Shown here piece by piece: positions 25,713 to 35,193 of a DNA stretch of 64,000 nucleotides. The stretch is from the NCBI GenBank assembly GCA_017643495.1, contig JAEPNK010000001.1, forward strand, positions 1,159,623-1,223,622. The letters run 5' to 3'. This DNA comes from Rhizobiaceae bacterium (GTDB lineage: Bacteria > Pseudomonadota > Alphaproteobacteria > Rhizobiales > Rhizobiaceae). The position numbers and the translations under genes are program-made. Position 1 is the stretch's first letter, and every line of letters begins with the position of its first letter. The notes beneath the pieces were generated by a model. That model saw only the letters and a program-made list of their open reading frames with translations. It made no database searches and had not been told where the DNA came from.

Positions 25713-27152
25713 ATGACCCGTGAATATCCGGATACAAGACTTTTTATCGCTGGTGACTGGCGCGATGCCTCGGACGGATCGACCCTTGAGGTTCGCAATC
25801 CTGCAACAGAAGCCGTTATCGGTTCTGTAGCCTGTGCATCTGCCAATGATCTGGAAGAGGCGGCCCAGGCTGCCCAGGCCGGATTTGAAATCTGGCGCAA
25901 GACCTCACCCCTTGAACGGTCTGCGGTTATGCGCAAGGCAGCTGACATCTTGCGGCAGCGGGTCGATACGATTGCTCGTTTGATGACCCTGGAACAGGGT
26001 AAGCCGCTGGAGCAGTCCAAAATAGAAATTCGCGCCGCCTCCGATATTATCGACTGGTTTGCTGAAGAGGGTCGACGCACATACGGGCAGGTTATCCCGG
26101 CCAGGAATCCGAACGTGACGCAGTTGGCGATCAAGCATCCGATTGGTCCTGTTGCAGCGTTTACACCCTGGAACTTTCCTATCAACCAGGCTGTGCGCAA
26201 ACTTTCTGCTGCTCTGGCTGCAGGGTGTTCAATCGTGGTCAAGGCACCGGAAGAAACACCGGCCTCACCGTCAGAACTCATTCGTGCCTTTCAGGATGCA
26301 GGGATTCCCGAGGGCGTTGTGGGACTGGTTTATGGTGTGCCGTCAGAAATCTCTGAATACCTGATCGCGCATCCCGTGATACGCAAGATCAGCTTTACCG
26401 GCTCCACACCTGTCGGCAAGCTTTTGGCGAGCCTCAGCGGCAAGCACATGAAACCTGCAACGATGGAACTGGGCGGCCATGCCCCGGTTCTGGTTGCCCC
26501 GGATGCCGACCTTGACAGGGCCATCACGCAGATTGTTCCGCACAAGTTTCGCAATGCCGGTCAGGTGTGCGTCTCACCAACACGGTTTCTGGTTCACGAT
26601 GAGGTTTTCGATCCTTTCGTAAACCGCTTTGTTGAAGCCGCCGAGAAAATCACCGTTGGAGACGGTCTTGATCCCGACAGTGACATGGGGCCGCTGGCCA
26701 ATGAAAGGCGCATACCCGTGATCGAGGAGCTGTTGCAGGATGCTGTCGAGCAGGGTGCAAAGATAGAGACCGGCGGCAAAAGGGTCGGCAATAACGGTTG
26801 GTTTTTCGAACCGACGGTGGTGACGAACGCTCCCGCATCTTCCCGCATCATGAACGAAGAACCGTTTGGCCCTGTCGCAATCATCAATCGCTACCCTGAT
26901 CTGGATTCGATGATCACGGAAGCAAACAGGCTGGATTACGGCCTGGCTTCCTATGCCTACACAACATCGCAATCCACAACACACCGTTTTGTGCATGAGG
27001 TAGCGGCCGGAATGATGAGCATCAACCACCTGGGACTTGCCTTGCCGGAACTGCCATTCGGAGGGATCCGCGACAGTGGGTACGGAACCGAAGGCGGATC
27101 GGATGCCATTCAGCCTTATCTCGACACCCACTTTGCCACTATTCACGCCTGA
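25713..27152 (+). CDS. Aldehyde dehydrogenase, succinate/glutarate-semialdehyde type
   Basis: The 479-aa NAD(P)-dependent enzyme starts at ATG 25713. An upstream in-frame extension would run through both hairpins. The catalytic Glu is in MELGGHAP and the nucleophilic Cys in NAGQVCVSP (residues about 285). GRRTYGQVIP and EQGKPLEQ are features of GabD-like succinate-semialdehyde dehydrogenases. It sits before a class III transaminase, so the pair would convert an omega-amino acid to a dicarboxylate. It could use succinate or glutarate semialdehyde. Confidence 0.85.
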   Translation: MTREYPDTRLFIAGDWRDASDGSTLEVRNPATEAVIGSVACASANDLEEAAQAAQAGFEIWRKTSPLERSAVMRKAADILRQRVDTIARLMTLEQGKPLEQSKIEIRAASDIIDWFAEEGRRTYGQVIPARNPNVTQLAIKHPIGPVAAFTPWNFPINQAVRKLSAALAAGCSIVVKAPEETPASPSELIRAFQDAGIPEGVVGLVYGVPSEISEYLIAHPVIRKISFTGSTPVGKLLASLSGKHMKPATMELGGHAPVLVAPDADLDRAITQIVPHKFRNAGQVCVSPTRFLVHDEVFDPFVNRFVEAAEKITVGDGLDPDSDMGPLANERRIPVIEELLQDAVEQGAKIETGGKRVGNNGWFFEPTVVTNAPASSRIMNEEPFGPVAIINRYPDLDSMITEANRLDYGLASYAYTTSQSTTHRFVHEVAAGMMSINHLGLALPELPFGGIRDSGYGTEGGSDAIQPYLDTHFATIHA

Positions 27153-27170
27153 CCCTGTATTGGAGCCAAT

Positions 27171-28583
27171 ATGAACGAGACCAGACCAAACCGCACCCTT
27201 GATGTCATAGATCAGTCAACAATGCTGCATCCGGTCAGCTCCATCGCTGAACTGAAGACCAATGGGCCCACACTGTACCGAAGCGCAAACGGTTCCATCT
27301 TGCAGGATTCCACAGGTCGTGAACATGTGGACATGGGTGCCGGACTATGGTGCGTGAACGTGGGTTACGGGCGCGAGGAAGTGGTTAAGGCCGGTGCAGA
27401 TGCACTGAAGACGCTGAGCTATCAGCACCACTTTGCAAATTCTGCAGCAGAAGACACGGTACGGGTGTCCGACCGGTTGATACAGCTCTTTCATGAACAG
27501 GCCGGGGCCACGCATCTCAACAGGGTATTTTACGGGTCTTCCGGCTCCGATGCCAACGATACGGCCTACAAGCTCGTGCGATATTACAACAACCTGCGCG
27601 GCAAGCCTGAAAAAAAGAAAATCATTTCGCGGATAGGCGCCTATCACGGACTGACGGCAGCTTCGACAAGCCTGACCGGAATTGATGCGTACCACAAGAT
27701 GTTCGACCTGCCATTGCCCGATGTGCTCCATACGTCGTGCCCGCATTATTTCCGATACGCAAAACCCGGTGAGAGTGAGGCTGAATTCAGTGATCGCATG
27801 GTGGCGGACCTTGCCAGCCTGATCGAACGTGAAGGCGCCGATACGATTGCTGCATTCATTGCCGAACCTGTGATGGGGACAGGAGGTGTATTTCTGCCGC
27901 CGGTCGGATATTTCGACAATGTCCAGAAGCTGCTGGACAAGCACGACATTCTCTTGATTGCTGACGAGGTCATCAGCGGTTTTGGTCGGCTGGGCCACTG
28001 GTTTGCAACCGGTGCCTTTAATCTCAAGCCCGATATCGTTTCACTGGCCAAGGGTTTGACCAGTGCCTACTTCCCGATGTCGGCTTCCGTGATCAGTGAC
28101 CGGGTTTATGATGTTCTGGCCGCAGCTTCACCGGAAACCGGGGCATTCATGCACGGGTTCACGTATTCGGGGCATCCGGTGGGCAGCGCCATCGCCCTGG
28201 CAAATATTGATGTCATTGAAAAAGAGGATCTTGTAGCCAGAGCAGCCGAAAACGGCCCGTATCTTCTCGAAGCATTGAAAGACGCAACCCAGTCCTGCCC
28301 CTATGTTGGAGACGTTCGCGGAATGGGGCTCATGGTTGGCGTTGAATATGTTTCTGACAAGGAAACCAATGCGGAGTGTCCGCAGGGCACAGCTCCACAC
28401 AAAATTGTCTCGAAGCATGCCTTCCTTGAAGGGGTCTTGCCACGGGCGCTGCCGTTCCTGCCCGTAAACTCTTTCTCTCCGCCCCTTACCATTACGCGGT
28501 CAGAGATTGATGAAGGTGTAAGCCGTTTTGGCCGTGCCCTGCAAAACGCCAGACCTGAACTGGAGCAGTTGTTGGGAGCATGA
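27171..28583 (+). CDS. Class III (omega-amino acid) aminotransferase
   Basis: This 470-aa PLP enzyme has the class III signature DEVISGFGRLG (residues about 265) and the PLP Lys in SLAKGLTSAYFP. FYGSSGSDANDTA is the phosphate-binding region. Relatives convert GABA, 5-aminovalerate, beta-alanine or putrescine to semialdehydes with pyruvate or 2-oxoglutarate as acceptor. It is 18 bp downstream of the semialdehyde dehydrogenase, completing a two-step route from an omega-amino acid. The exact amino donor is not deducible. Confidence 0.87.
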   Translation: MNETRPNRTLDVIDQSTMLHPVSSIAELKTNGPTLYRSANGSILQDSTGREHVDMGAGLWCVNVGYGREEVVKAGADALKTLSYQHHFANSAAEDTVRVSDRLIQLFHEQAGATHLNRVFYGSSGSDANDTAYKLVRYYNNLRGKPEKKKIISRIGAYHGLTAASTSLTGIDAYHKMFDLPLPDVLHTSCPHYFRYAKPGESEAEFSDRMVADLASLIEREGADTIAAFIAEPVMGTGGVFLPPVGYFDNVQKLLDKHDILLIADEVISGFGRLGHWFATGAFNLKPDIVSLAKGLTSAYFPMSASVISDRVYDVLAAASPETGAFMHGFTYSGHPVGSAIALANIDVIEKEDLVARAAENGPYLLEALKDATQSCPYVGDVRGMGLMVGVEYVSDKETNAECPQGTAPHKIVSKHAFLEGVLPRALPFLPVNSFSPPLTITRSEIDEGVSRFGRALQNARPELEQLLGA

Positions 28584-28620
28584 CAGGTAATCATGCCGCT
28601 TCTCCAGTTCCTTGTGAGCG

Positions 28621-31446
28621 ATGACTCCAACGCGCGGCGCCTTGCCTCCCGGCCTGCCTGACGCTCTGGCGAAGGCAGGTTTCAGGGGGGAGGTTGATCA
28701 GGACACTGCATTGCTTGCCGCAATGTCCACTGACAATTCGGTCTATCAGATCCACCCTGACATGGTGATTGCGCCCAGGGATGCTGCCGATGTGGTTACA
28801 CTGTTGTCGGTTCTTGAAGAACCGCGCTTCAACCACATACCACTGACTGCAAGGGGAGGTGGAACAGGAACAAACGGCCAGGCCCTCAACCAGGGCATCA
28901 TTCTGGATTTCAGAAGGCACATGCACCGTTTGCTTGAAGTGAACGCAGCCGGGATGTGGGCAGATGTTGAACCGGGCATCGTGCTGGATGACCTGAATTC
29001 CCGGCTCAAGCCCCACGGGCTTTTCTTTGCGCCTGAAACATCCACTTCAACACGCTGCACCGTCGGTGGCATGGTTTCAACGGATGCATCGGGCAAGGGT
29101 TCGCGTATCTACGGCAAGAGTTCGGACAATCTCGTGGGAATAGAAACAGCGCGTTGTGACGGGTTGCTCTCCAGCCTGTCACCAACACCTGAATGGGCGA
29201 AACCCGTGCTGGAGAGTGCTGAACTCGCAGCCCGTTCGGGCCGGGACGGTTTCATTGCGAATACGCCCAAGCTCAATCGGCGGTTTACCGGTTATGATCT
29301 TGAACGCGCTTGTGCGGCGGATGAAAAGTTTGACTGGTGGCGTCTTTTCCCGGGCTCTGAAGGTACGCTGGGTCCCATCACGCGCATCCGGCTCCGGCTT
29401 CGCTGGATCGAGCCCCACAAGAGGCTGGTTGTTGCTGCTTTCGGAAGTTTCCGGGACGCACTGTCTGCCGCTGTGCCCCTGTTGCAAGACGAGCCTACTG
29501 CAATAGAGGTCATGGATGAGCGGGTGCAGTCCCTGGCATTTGAGGCGGGTCTTCTTTCGCGTTTGCCCGCGTCTCTGCGCTCAGATGGCAAGTCTGCCCT
29601 GGCTTACGTATTCATCGAGTTCAACGGCTCGGATGCAAACAAAATCGACGACCGTGTTGCATCCTGTCACCAACGCCTGAACCAGCTTGCCGGCATCCGG
29701 GCAACCCACATTGCCGAAGGGCTGGACGAAATCAGGGACCTCTGGTCTGTGCGCTCGGCAGCAGTTGGCCTACTCGGCAAGGTGGCAGGCCGGGCAAGAC
29801 CGGTGGCATTTGTTGAAGACTGTGTGGTGCCGCCGGAAAACCTGCCTGCTTTTCTTGACGGATTTCTGGATATCCTGAAACGCCGCAACCTTGATTTCGG
29901 CATTTATGGCCATGTCGATGTGGGCTGCCTTCACATACGGCCCGCACTGGATATGGATTCAGTTGAGGGGCGTACACAGCTTGCAGCCATCTCCGACGAG
30001 GTTTTCGGATTGGTGCAGACACATGGAGGAATTTTCTGGGGCGAGCATGGAAAGGGGATTCGCGGTGCATATCTGGCCGAATGGCTGGGCAGTGATGCAT
30101 ACCAAGCCATGCAGGGGGTCAAGCGGGCATTCGATCCGGCTGGCCGGTACAATCCCGGAAAACTTGTGGCGCTGGAAAAGCCGGTGCTTGGCATTGCGAC
30201 AACCCCGTTCCGGTCTTTCAATTCACCAGAAAATGATCCCCTGGAAAAAGCTTTCCGGTGTAACGGCAATGCGCAATGCCTGAGTTATGCCGCCTCTGTT
30301 CCCATGTGTCCGTCCTTCAAGGCGAGCGGTGATCTTCGCCACTCTCCCAAGGGAAGGGCCGATGCATTGCGGGCCTGGCATGACGACAAGCGCAAGGACA
30401 AATCCGCCCATGTATCTGAACAGGACTTGATGGGTGTACTGGATACCTGTCTTGGATGCAGCGCTTGTGCTTACTCGTGCCCGGTTCAGGTTGATATCCC
30501 CACAATGCGGGCTGCATTCTATTCAGACTATTACAGCCGTAACCCAAGGTCGCTTGAAGAGCGGGCCTTGTTGCTTTCAGAACGTCTCAGCCCCTGGTTA
30601 AAACGGTTTTCACCTGTTCTTCGACCCTTCTGGCCGCTGGTGACAAGGCTGGTTGAAAGGATGTTTGCATTTGAAGACCTGCCCAACAGACTGGCTCGAG
30701 GGATACCCGCCCGGTATCGCCTTTCAGCGAACTGCCCGGATAAGGACAGCTTGCCGGAAAATGCCGTGCTGGTTTGGCAAGACTGGTTTACCTGCCTGTT
30801 TGATGAAGCGGTCCAGACTGACGTTATTCACGGATTGCAGGCATTGGGATATGCGCCGTTCCTGGTTGAAATGCTGCCTGCCGGAAAGGTCGCCAAAGAT
30901 CTGGGAGACAAGAAGGCGCATCACCAGATGGAAGGACGGTTGTTGCGCAGGATAAATGAATTGTCCGCTCTTCAAAAACCGATGATCGGGCTTGATCCCG
31001 CATTCGTTATGGATTTGCGCAAGGGCGGCTTGCCGGCAACCCGGCTTATGCTGCCGCAGGAGTTTCTTTCCGGTGAAGTGACGGCGGGCAGTGCATTCCC
31101 GTTACAGTTGAATGAAACGGTTTCCCTTTCCGTATTCTCCCATTGCACTGAAACAAGTGCCGGGCCAAACGCCCAAAAGGACTGGCAAACCGTTTTTGAA
31201 GCGATTGGTGCAAGGGTCGAGACACCTTCGACAGGGTGTTGCGGCATGGCTGGCATGTTTGGGCACAAGTCGCGGCACTGGCAGGTAACCCGCAAACTTT
31301 TCGACATGTCCTGGGCCGACCCGCTCTCGAAGGCGGGTGGCAGGGCAGCGGCAACCGGGTTTTCATGCCGGTGTCAGGGCAGGCGGTTTGGCGGACAATC
31401 AATGCGTCATCCCCTTGGGCTGATTGCTGAACTCGCCGGGCGGTAA
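28621..31446 (+). CDS. FAD-binding/iron-sulfur hydroxyacid dehydrogenase (YdiJ type)
   Basis: This 941-aa fusion has an N-terminal PCMH-type FAD domain (GGGTGTNGQALNQG near residue 80), a FAD-linked oxidase C-terminal domain (to about 530), a ferredoxin-like part with CNGNAQC near residue 547 and CLGCSACAYSCP near residue 610, and a C-terminal CCG domain (TGCCGMAGMFGH near 870). YdiJ homologues are D-2-hydroxyglutarate dehydrogenases. Others oxidise D-lactate. Electrons probably go to the quinone pool through the Fe-S clusters. It is last in the hyu-liv region. The start is ATG 28621, and the ribosome site is weak. Confidence 0.85.
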   Translation: MTPTRGALPPGLPDALAKAGFRGEVDQDTALLAAMSTDNSVYQIHPDMVIAPRDAADVVTLLSVLEEPRFNHIPLTARGGGTGTNGQALNQGIILDFRRHMHRLLEVNAAGMWADVEPGIVLDDLNSRLKPHGLFFAPETSTSTRCTVGGMVSTDASGKGSRIYGKSSDNLVGIETARCDGLLSSLSPTPEWAKPVLESAELAARSGRDGFIANTPKLNRRFTGYDLERACAADEKFDWWRLFPGSEGTLGPITRIRLRLRWIEPHKRLVVAAFGSFRDALSAAVPLLQDEPTAIEVMDERVQSLAFEAGLLSRLPASLRSDGKSALAYVFIEFNGSDANKIDDRVASCHQRLNQLAGIRATHIAEGLDEIRDLWSVRSAAVGLLGKVAGRARPVAFVEDCVVPPENLPAFLDGFLDILKRRNLDFGIYGHVDVGCLHIRPALDMDSVEGRTQLAAISDEVFGLVQTHGGIFWGEHGKGIRGAYLAEWLGSDAYQAMQGVKRAFDPAGRYNPGKLVALEKPVLGIATTPFRSFNSPENDPLEKAFRCNGNAQCLSYAASVPMCPSFKASGDLRHSPKGRADALRAWHDDKRKDKSAHVSEQDLMGVLDTCLGCSACAYSCPVQVDIPTMRAAFYSDYYSRNPRSLEERALLLSERLSPWLKRFSPVLRPFWPLVTRLVERMFAFEDLPNRLARGIPARYRLSANCPDKDSLPENAVLVWQDWFTCLFDEAVQTDVIHGLQALGYAPFLVEMLPAGKVAKDLGDKKAHHQMEGRLLRRINELSALQKPMIGLDPAFVMDLRKGGLPATRLMLPQEFLSGEVTAGSAFPLQLNETVSLSVFSHCTETSAGPNAQKDWQTVFEAIGARVETPSTGCCGMAGMFGHKSRHWQVTRKLFDMSWADPLSKAGGRAAATGFSCRCQGRRFGGQSMRHPLGLIAELAGR

Positions 31447-31847
31447 AGTCCCGTCAGCGCATGAAAGGCCTTATACGTCGGTTGGACGCCCTACGTGCAG
31501 GAAAACTCTTTCCGGGAATGTAAGCTTCCTCCACAATGCATGTTCTCATTTTATTGCAAATGAAAATGGTGCCAGTGACAGACCAGATCGGTGGTGAATG
31601 ACAGCCTTGGCTTTTAGGTTGGGGCTTCTCCGACCATAGGGTTCAAGGAGGTATCGTTGTAGTCGATGCCAACCGCGTTGTGCGGAGTTACAACGCCCCG
31701 GAATTGGCAAATCACTAATCCTGTTCAATTTATAACTAAGGACACTTGGTAAAACAAAGAGGATATTCGATCGTGAACAGACTCTACATTCTGTGAGAAT
31801 CGATGTATGTTCTCTTTATGTTCTAAGCAGTAAAAAGGATTGCCAAT
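31447..31847. other. 401-bp non-coding, AT-richer stretch before the DUF2188 gene
   Basis: I see no supportable gene. A short leftward open frame near 31546-31728 has no recognisable protein or ribosome site. The composition shifts to lower GC compared with both flanks. The last 100 bases carry ACAGA/TCTGT arms around 31778-31795 and AAGGA 8 nt before the ATG at 31848, so the promoter for the next gene is probably here. The left boundary may be one edge of an insertion next to the tRNA-Thr. Confidence 0.4.
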
Positions 31848-32096
31848 ATGAGTAAGGGACGAGACCGAATGGTTTACAAGCGCCCAGATGGCAACTGGGC
31901 AAATAAAAGAAACGATGCTGATAGAGCATCAAGCATTCATTCGACTCAAATGGATGCGGAGAAGGCTGCCCGTAAAATGCTTCACAATCAGGGTGGGGGA
32001 GAACTTACAACCAAAGGTGTTGGTGGAAAAATCCGTAGCAAGGATACTATTGCCCCAGGGAACGACCCATTTCCACCTCGTGATACCGAACATTAG
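31848..32096 (+). CDS. DUF2188 domain-containing protein
   Basis: The 82-aa protein matches the small DUF2188 family: YKRPDGNWANKRNDADRAS followed by HSTQMDAEKAARKML and a Gly-rich tail with IRSKDTIAPGNDP. The family's biochemical role is unknown, and it is often found on mobile or accessory DNA. It starts at ATG 31848 behind AAGGA. The codon use and GC are poorer than in the neighbours, supporting acquisition. It precedes an orphan gene by 18 bp in what looks like a two-gene unit beside a tRNA gene. Confidence 0.7.
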   Translation: MSKGRDRMVYKRPDGNWANKRNDADRASSIHSTQMDAEKAARKMLHNQGGGELTTKGVGGKIRSKDTIAPGNDPFPPRDTEH

Positions 32097-32114
32097 GCGA
32101 ACTGGAGCAGCAAG

Positions 32115-32528
32115 GTGACAACATTTGCGAATGAAGGTGCTGTAAAAGTGCATGCAGAACTTATGCATGCCATCCAAAAACACAATGGCAAGGTCACAGA
32201 CAGATTGTTTGGCCCTGACTTTTATAGAACACGCTCCGCAGGCCAAGTTTATGCGGATGCTGAGTTGTTCATGCAAATTATCAAGTTGACAGCGGAGTTC
32301 GGAACTCCAGCAGCCATTGTCTCGTTCCTATTCTATGCGAGGCCAATTTTAGTAAAATGGCTAGATCTGATGAAGGATCGGAGTATTGAAATACAGCAGG
32401 GTGATATCACTGTTCGAATTCAAGGTGATAATGATGTCGATAAGGCCTTAAGCACCTATCAAACACTGATTTCTAAGGGGAAAAACGCAAGCGAGGATAA
32501 AGGATGTGGTGCTGCTGATAGGACTTGA
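32115..32528 (+). CDS. Orphan small membrane-associated protein, end fused into tRNA gene
   Basis: This 137-aa frame starts at GTG 32115 after GGAG. It shows no family I know. One hydrophobic segment lies at residues about 62-78 (TPAAIVSFLFYARPIL), followed by SIEIQQGDITVRIQGD, a probable beta hairpin. Its final six codons and stop lie in the 3' part of the tRNA-Thr gene on the other strand (32510-32582). The original C-terminus may therefore have been replaced when the element recombined with the tRNA end. Confidence 0.55.
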   Translation: MTTFANEGAVKVHAELMHAIQKHNGKVTDRLFGPDFYRTRSAGQVYADAELFMQIIKLTAEFGTPAAIVSFLFYARPILVKWLDLMKDRSIEIQQGDITVRIQGDNDVDKALSTYQTLISKGKNASEDKGCGAADRT

Positions 32529-32582
32529 ACCTACGACCCCATCATTACGAATGACGTGCTCTACCACCTGAGCTACAGCAGC
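32507..32582 (-). tRNA. tRNA-Thr (anticodon CGT)
   Basis: The minus strand folds as a cloverleaf. The acceptor arms are GCTGCTG and CAGCAGC, and the D arm is GCTC...GAGC. The anticodon arm CGTCA-TTCGTAA-TGATG puts CGT at positions 34-36, reading ACG threonine codons. The T arm is GTAGG-TTCAAGT-CCTAT. The discriminator A and an encoded CCA (32507-32509) end the gene. The 3' end faces the AT-rich island at 31447-32506, the usual side for integrase-mediated insertion. Confidence 0.93.
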
Positions 32583-32664
32583 AAACCGGGCAAAATCCAT
32601 ACCTGTTTATCGGGCAGGCGTCAAAGCCGGATTTGCCAGACACACCGAAGCTGCACCTGATGTG

Positions 32665-33618
32665 TCAGGCGTTTTCCGCACCGCCCGCGCCGGTGTTCAG
32701 GAAGGCTTCGCCACAGGCTTTTGCAAGATCACGAACCCGGCCGATATAGTTGGCCCGCTCGGTAACGGAAATCACGCCACGCGCATCCAGCAGGTTGAAA
32801 AGGTGAGAAGCCTTGATGCACTGGTCATAGGCCGGATGGGCCATGACGATGGACTTGCCTGTCTTGGGGTCTGTCTCATCCTGGCCAAGAATGTTGCGGC
32901 ATTCCTGCTCTGCCTCGTCAAAGTGTTTCAGCAGAAGCGAGGTGTCGGCAACATCAAAATTCCAGCGGGAATATTCCCGTTCGGTTTGCTGGAAAACCTC
33001 GCCATAGGTAACCTTGGCTTCACCCTCGAGTCCGTTGAAGTTCAGGTCATAGACGTTGTCCACATCCTGAACATACATGGCGAGCCTTTCCAGCCCGTAG
33101 GTGAGTTCCCCCGAGACCGGCGAACATTCAAACCCGCAAACCTGCTGGAAATAGGTAAATTGCGAGACTTCCATGCCATCGCACCAGACTTCCCATCCCA
33201 GTCCCCAGGCACCCAGTGTCGGGCTTTCCCAGTCATCTTCGACAAACCGGATATCATGCAGCATCGGGTCTATGCCGATGGCAGCAAGCGAACCCAGATA
33301 CAGCTCCTGCAGGTCTGGCGGAGAGGGCTTCATCAGCACCTGATACTGGTAGTAGTGCTGCAGCCGGTTAGGGTTTTCCCCGTACCGCCCATCGGTCGGG
33401 CGCCGTGACGGCTGGACATAGGCGGCGTTCCAGTGTCGCGGCCCGAGTGCACGCAACGTGGTCGCCGGGTGAAACGTTCCGGCACCAACTTCCATGTCAT
33501 ACGGCTGCAAGACGACACAGCCCCGTTCAGCCCAATAGGCGTGCAGGGTCAGAATCAGGCCCTGAAAGGAGCGGGTCGGGTGCATGTGGTCGGGCAGGGA
33601 GGAAGAACCTTGTGTCAT
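32665..33618 (-). CDS. glyQ: Glycine-tRNA ligase alpha subunit
   Basis: The 317-aa protein has the class II synthetase core of bacterial GlyQ, including [23 protein letters not shown] near the N-terminus and [13 protein letters not shown] in the active-site region. It forms an alpha2beta2 enzyme with GlyS that charges tRNA-Gly. GlyS is encoded about 8.5 kb away on the opposite strand rather than next door. It starts at ATG 33618 with a weak ribosome site. Confidence 0.96.
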   Translation of the reverse strand: MTQGSSSLPDHMHPTRSFQGLILTLHAYWAERGCVVLQPYDMEVGAGTFHPATTLRALGPRHWNAAYVQPSRRPTDGRYGENPNRLQHYYQYQVLMKPSPPDLQELYLGSLAAIGIDPMLHDIRFVEDDWESPTLGAWGLGWEVWCDGMEVSQFTYFQQVCGFECSPVSGELTYGLERLAMYVQDVDNVYDLNFNGLEGEAKVTYGEVFQQTEREYSRWNFDVADTSLLLKHFDEAEQECRNILGQDETDPKTGKSIVMAHPAYDQCIKASHLFNLLDARGVISVTERANYIGRVRDLAKACGEAFLNTGAGGAENA

Positions 33619-33852
33619 GGCGGCTGTTTAGGATGCGCTGACTGGCCGGTCAAGTGGAATACGCGGGTCCGGAGGCCTTGTCCTGTCTGCCTGTCTGTTT
33701 GGGTTTGGTCTCTGCCCTTCCGAAGTTGCGGGAAGGCGATGGTTCGGGCGATCCGAATTTTACGACACAAATGCCGTAAACAGAAATTGTCTTCGGCCGG
33801 TTTCGGGCCGACCCTGCGCAAGAACCGGGGCTTGAAACCTTAAGGATTGTGC

Positions 33853-35175
33853 ATGTCCGAACCGGAAATCATCACCGAAACCACAGAAGTACGGGTCAGC
33901 GCCACCCCGATTGCGATGTCGGGAATCATTGTTTCGATGATGATGATGGCCGGTGCCTCCGGTGTCGGTTTTGCCTATGTTCCGATTTCACTTTCACGCA
34001 TGGGGTTTGAACCCTGGGTGGCAGCAGCAATGACGCCAGCCCTTTCCTTTGGCGGGCTGGTAGGTTGCCTTGTCATGGGTTGGCTGTTGAGGCTGTCCGG
34101 CCACGCACGGATATTCATGACCGTTTACGCGCTGATCACGCTTTCCTTCCTCGTCATCATGGTAACGGACAATCCGGTTTTGTGGATCGGGGCGCGCATG
34201 TTGTACGGATTTGCGATCAACGGCGCATTCATCATCGCCCAAAGCTGGCTCCATGATGTGGCAACGGATGACAACAGGGGCCGCGTGATAACGGTGTTTT
34301 ATGTGTCGTATGTTGTGGCACTTGGCTTTGGGTCCTTTTCCATCGGTCTTGTTGATCTGGACAGTCACATACCGATGGCAATTGCTGTTGCACTGGTCAC
34401 CTTTGCAATCATTCCGGTGGGACTGACAAGGTTGCGACAGCCTGTGCCTCCGGAAGAGGTCAATGTCGAGATTGGCAAGGTATGGAGAATATCCCCTGTC
34501 GGCCTGCTTGGCATGCTTTGTGTCGGTGGGTTGACCATGACCCTGCAGGGTTTTGCCCCGATCTATTCCGGGGAACTGGGATACGCACCGGCAGATATCG
34601 GTCTTTTGATGCTGATGATGCAGATGGGTGTGCTGGTGGTGCAATTGCCGATGGGTGCACTTTCCGACCGGATTGACAGGCGGTACGTCCTTTTCATCGT
34701 GGCGGCCATGTCTGCCATGATGGCGCTTGTAATGACCGTGACGGGTTCAAACCTGAGTTACCTCTGGCTGATCCTGGTTTTTGCAGTGTGGTCCGGATCG
34801 GTTGAGACCATCTATTCGGTATCGAGCGCCATCGCAAATGACCGGGCTGATCCTAGACATTTCGTCTTTCTTTCCTCAACCCAGATGATCGCCTGGTCGG
34901 CAGGCGCGTTCATTATTCCGCTGATGAACACACTGCTCCTGCAATTCCTTCCGGTCGAAATGTTCATCACCGTAATTCTATGGATTTCATCCATGTTTGC
35001 GGTTTTTGTTCTGAGCAGGGTTTTTGTCCGTGACAGCGTCAGTCCACAAACGGCAGACAGTTTCCGCTATGCAACGGCCCAGGTGGTCAATACCACGGAA
35101 TACTACAATCCCGAGGCACAGGAGCAGGCTTTGGAAGATGCTGGTGTGGGGGTTTCGGAAGGCTTGGTAAAATGA
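33853..35175 (+). CDS. Major facilitator superfamily transporter (YcaD-like)
   Basis: This 440-aa protein has about twelve hydrophobic segments beginning at residue 20 and a loop near residue 75 (GWLLRLSGHARI) resembling the MFS cytoplasmic signature, plus ALSDRIDRRYV between helices 8 and 9. ATG 33853 is used, with AAGGA 6 nt upstream. An in-frame TTG at 33847 would overlap that site. It is divergent from glyQ and convergent with the small gene at 35194. Substrate unknown. Confidence 0.87.
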   Translation: MSEPEIITETTEVRVSATPIAMSGIIVSMMMMAGASGVGFAYVPISLSRMGFEPWVAAAMTPALSFGGLVGCLVMGWLLRLSGHARIFMTVYALITLSFLVIMVTDNPVLWIGARMLYGFAINGAFIIAQSWLHDVATDDNRGRVITVFYVSYVVALGFGSFSIGLVDLDSHIPMAIAVALVTFAIIPVGLTRLRQPVPPEEVNVEIGKVWRISPVGLLGMLCVGGLTMTLQGFAPIYSGELGYAPADIGLLMLMMQMGVLVVQLPMGALSDRIDRRYVLFIVAAMSAMMALVMTVTGSNLSYLWLILVFAVWSGSVETIYSVSSAIANDRADPRHFVFLSSTQMIAWSAGAFIIPLMNTLLLQFLPVEMFITVILWISSMFAVFVLSRVFVRDSVSPQTADSFRYATAQVVNTTEYYNPEAQEQALEDAGVGVSEGLVK

Positions 35176-35193
35176 GAGCCCGGATTGCGCCGG

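Noticed and set aside
31546-31728. Short minus-strand frame in the AT-rich patch, considered as a transposase remnant
   Set aside because: The translation matches no transposase or integrase motif that I can recognise, and no terminal inverted repeats were seen.
31447-32506. Search for a second copy of the tRNA-Thr 3' end that would mark attL/attR
   Set aside because: No direct repeat of GGTTCAAGTCCTATCAGC was found within the patch, so an att pair is not claimed.
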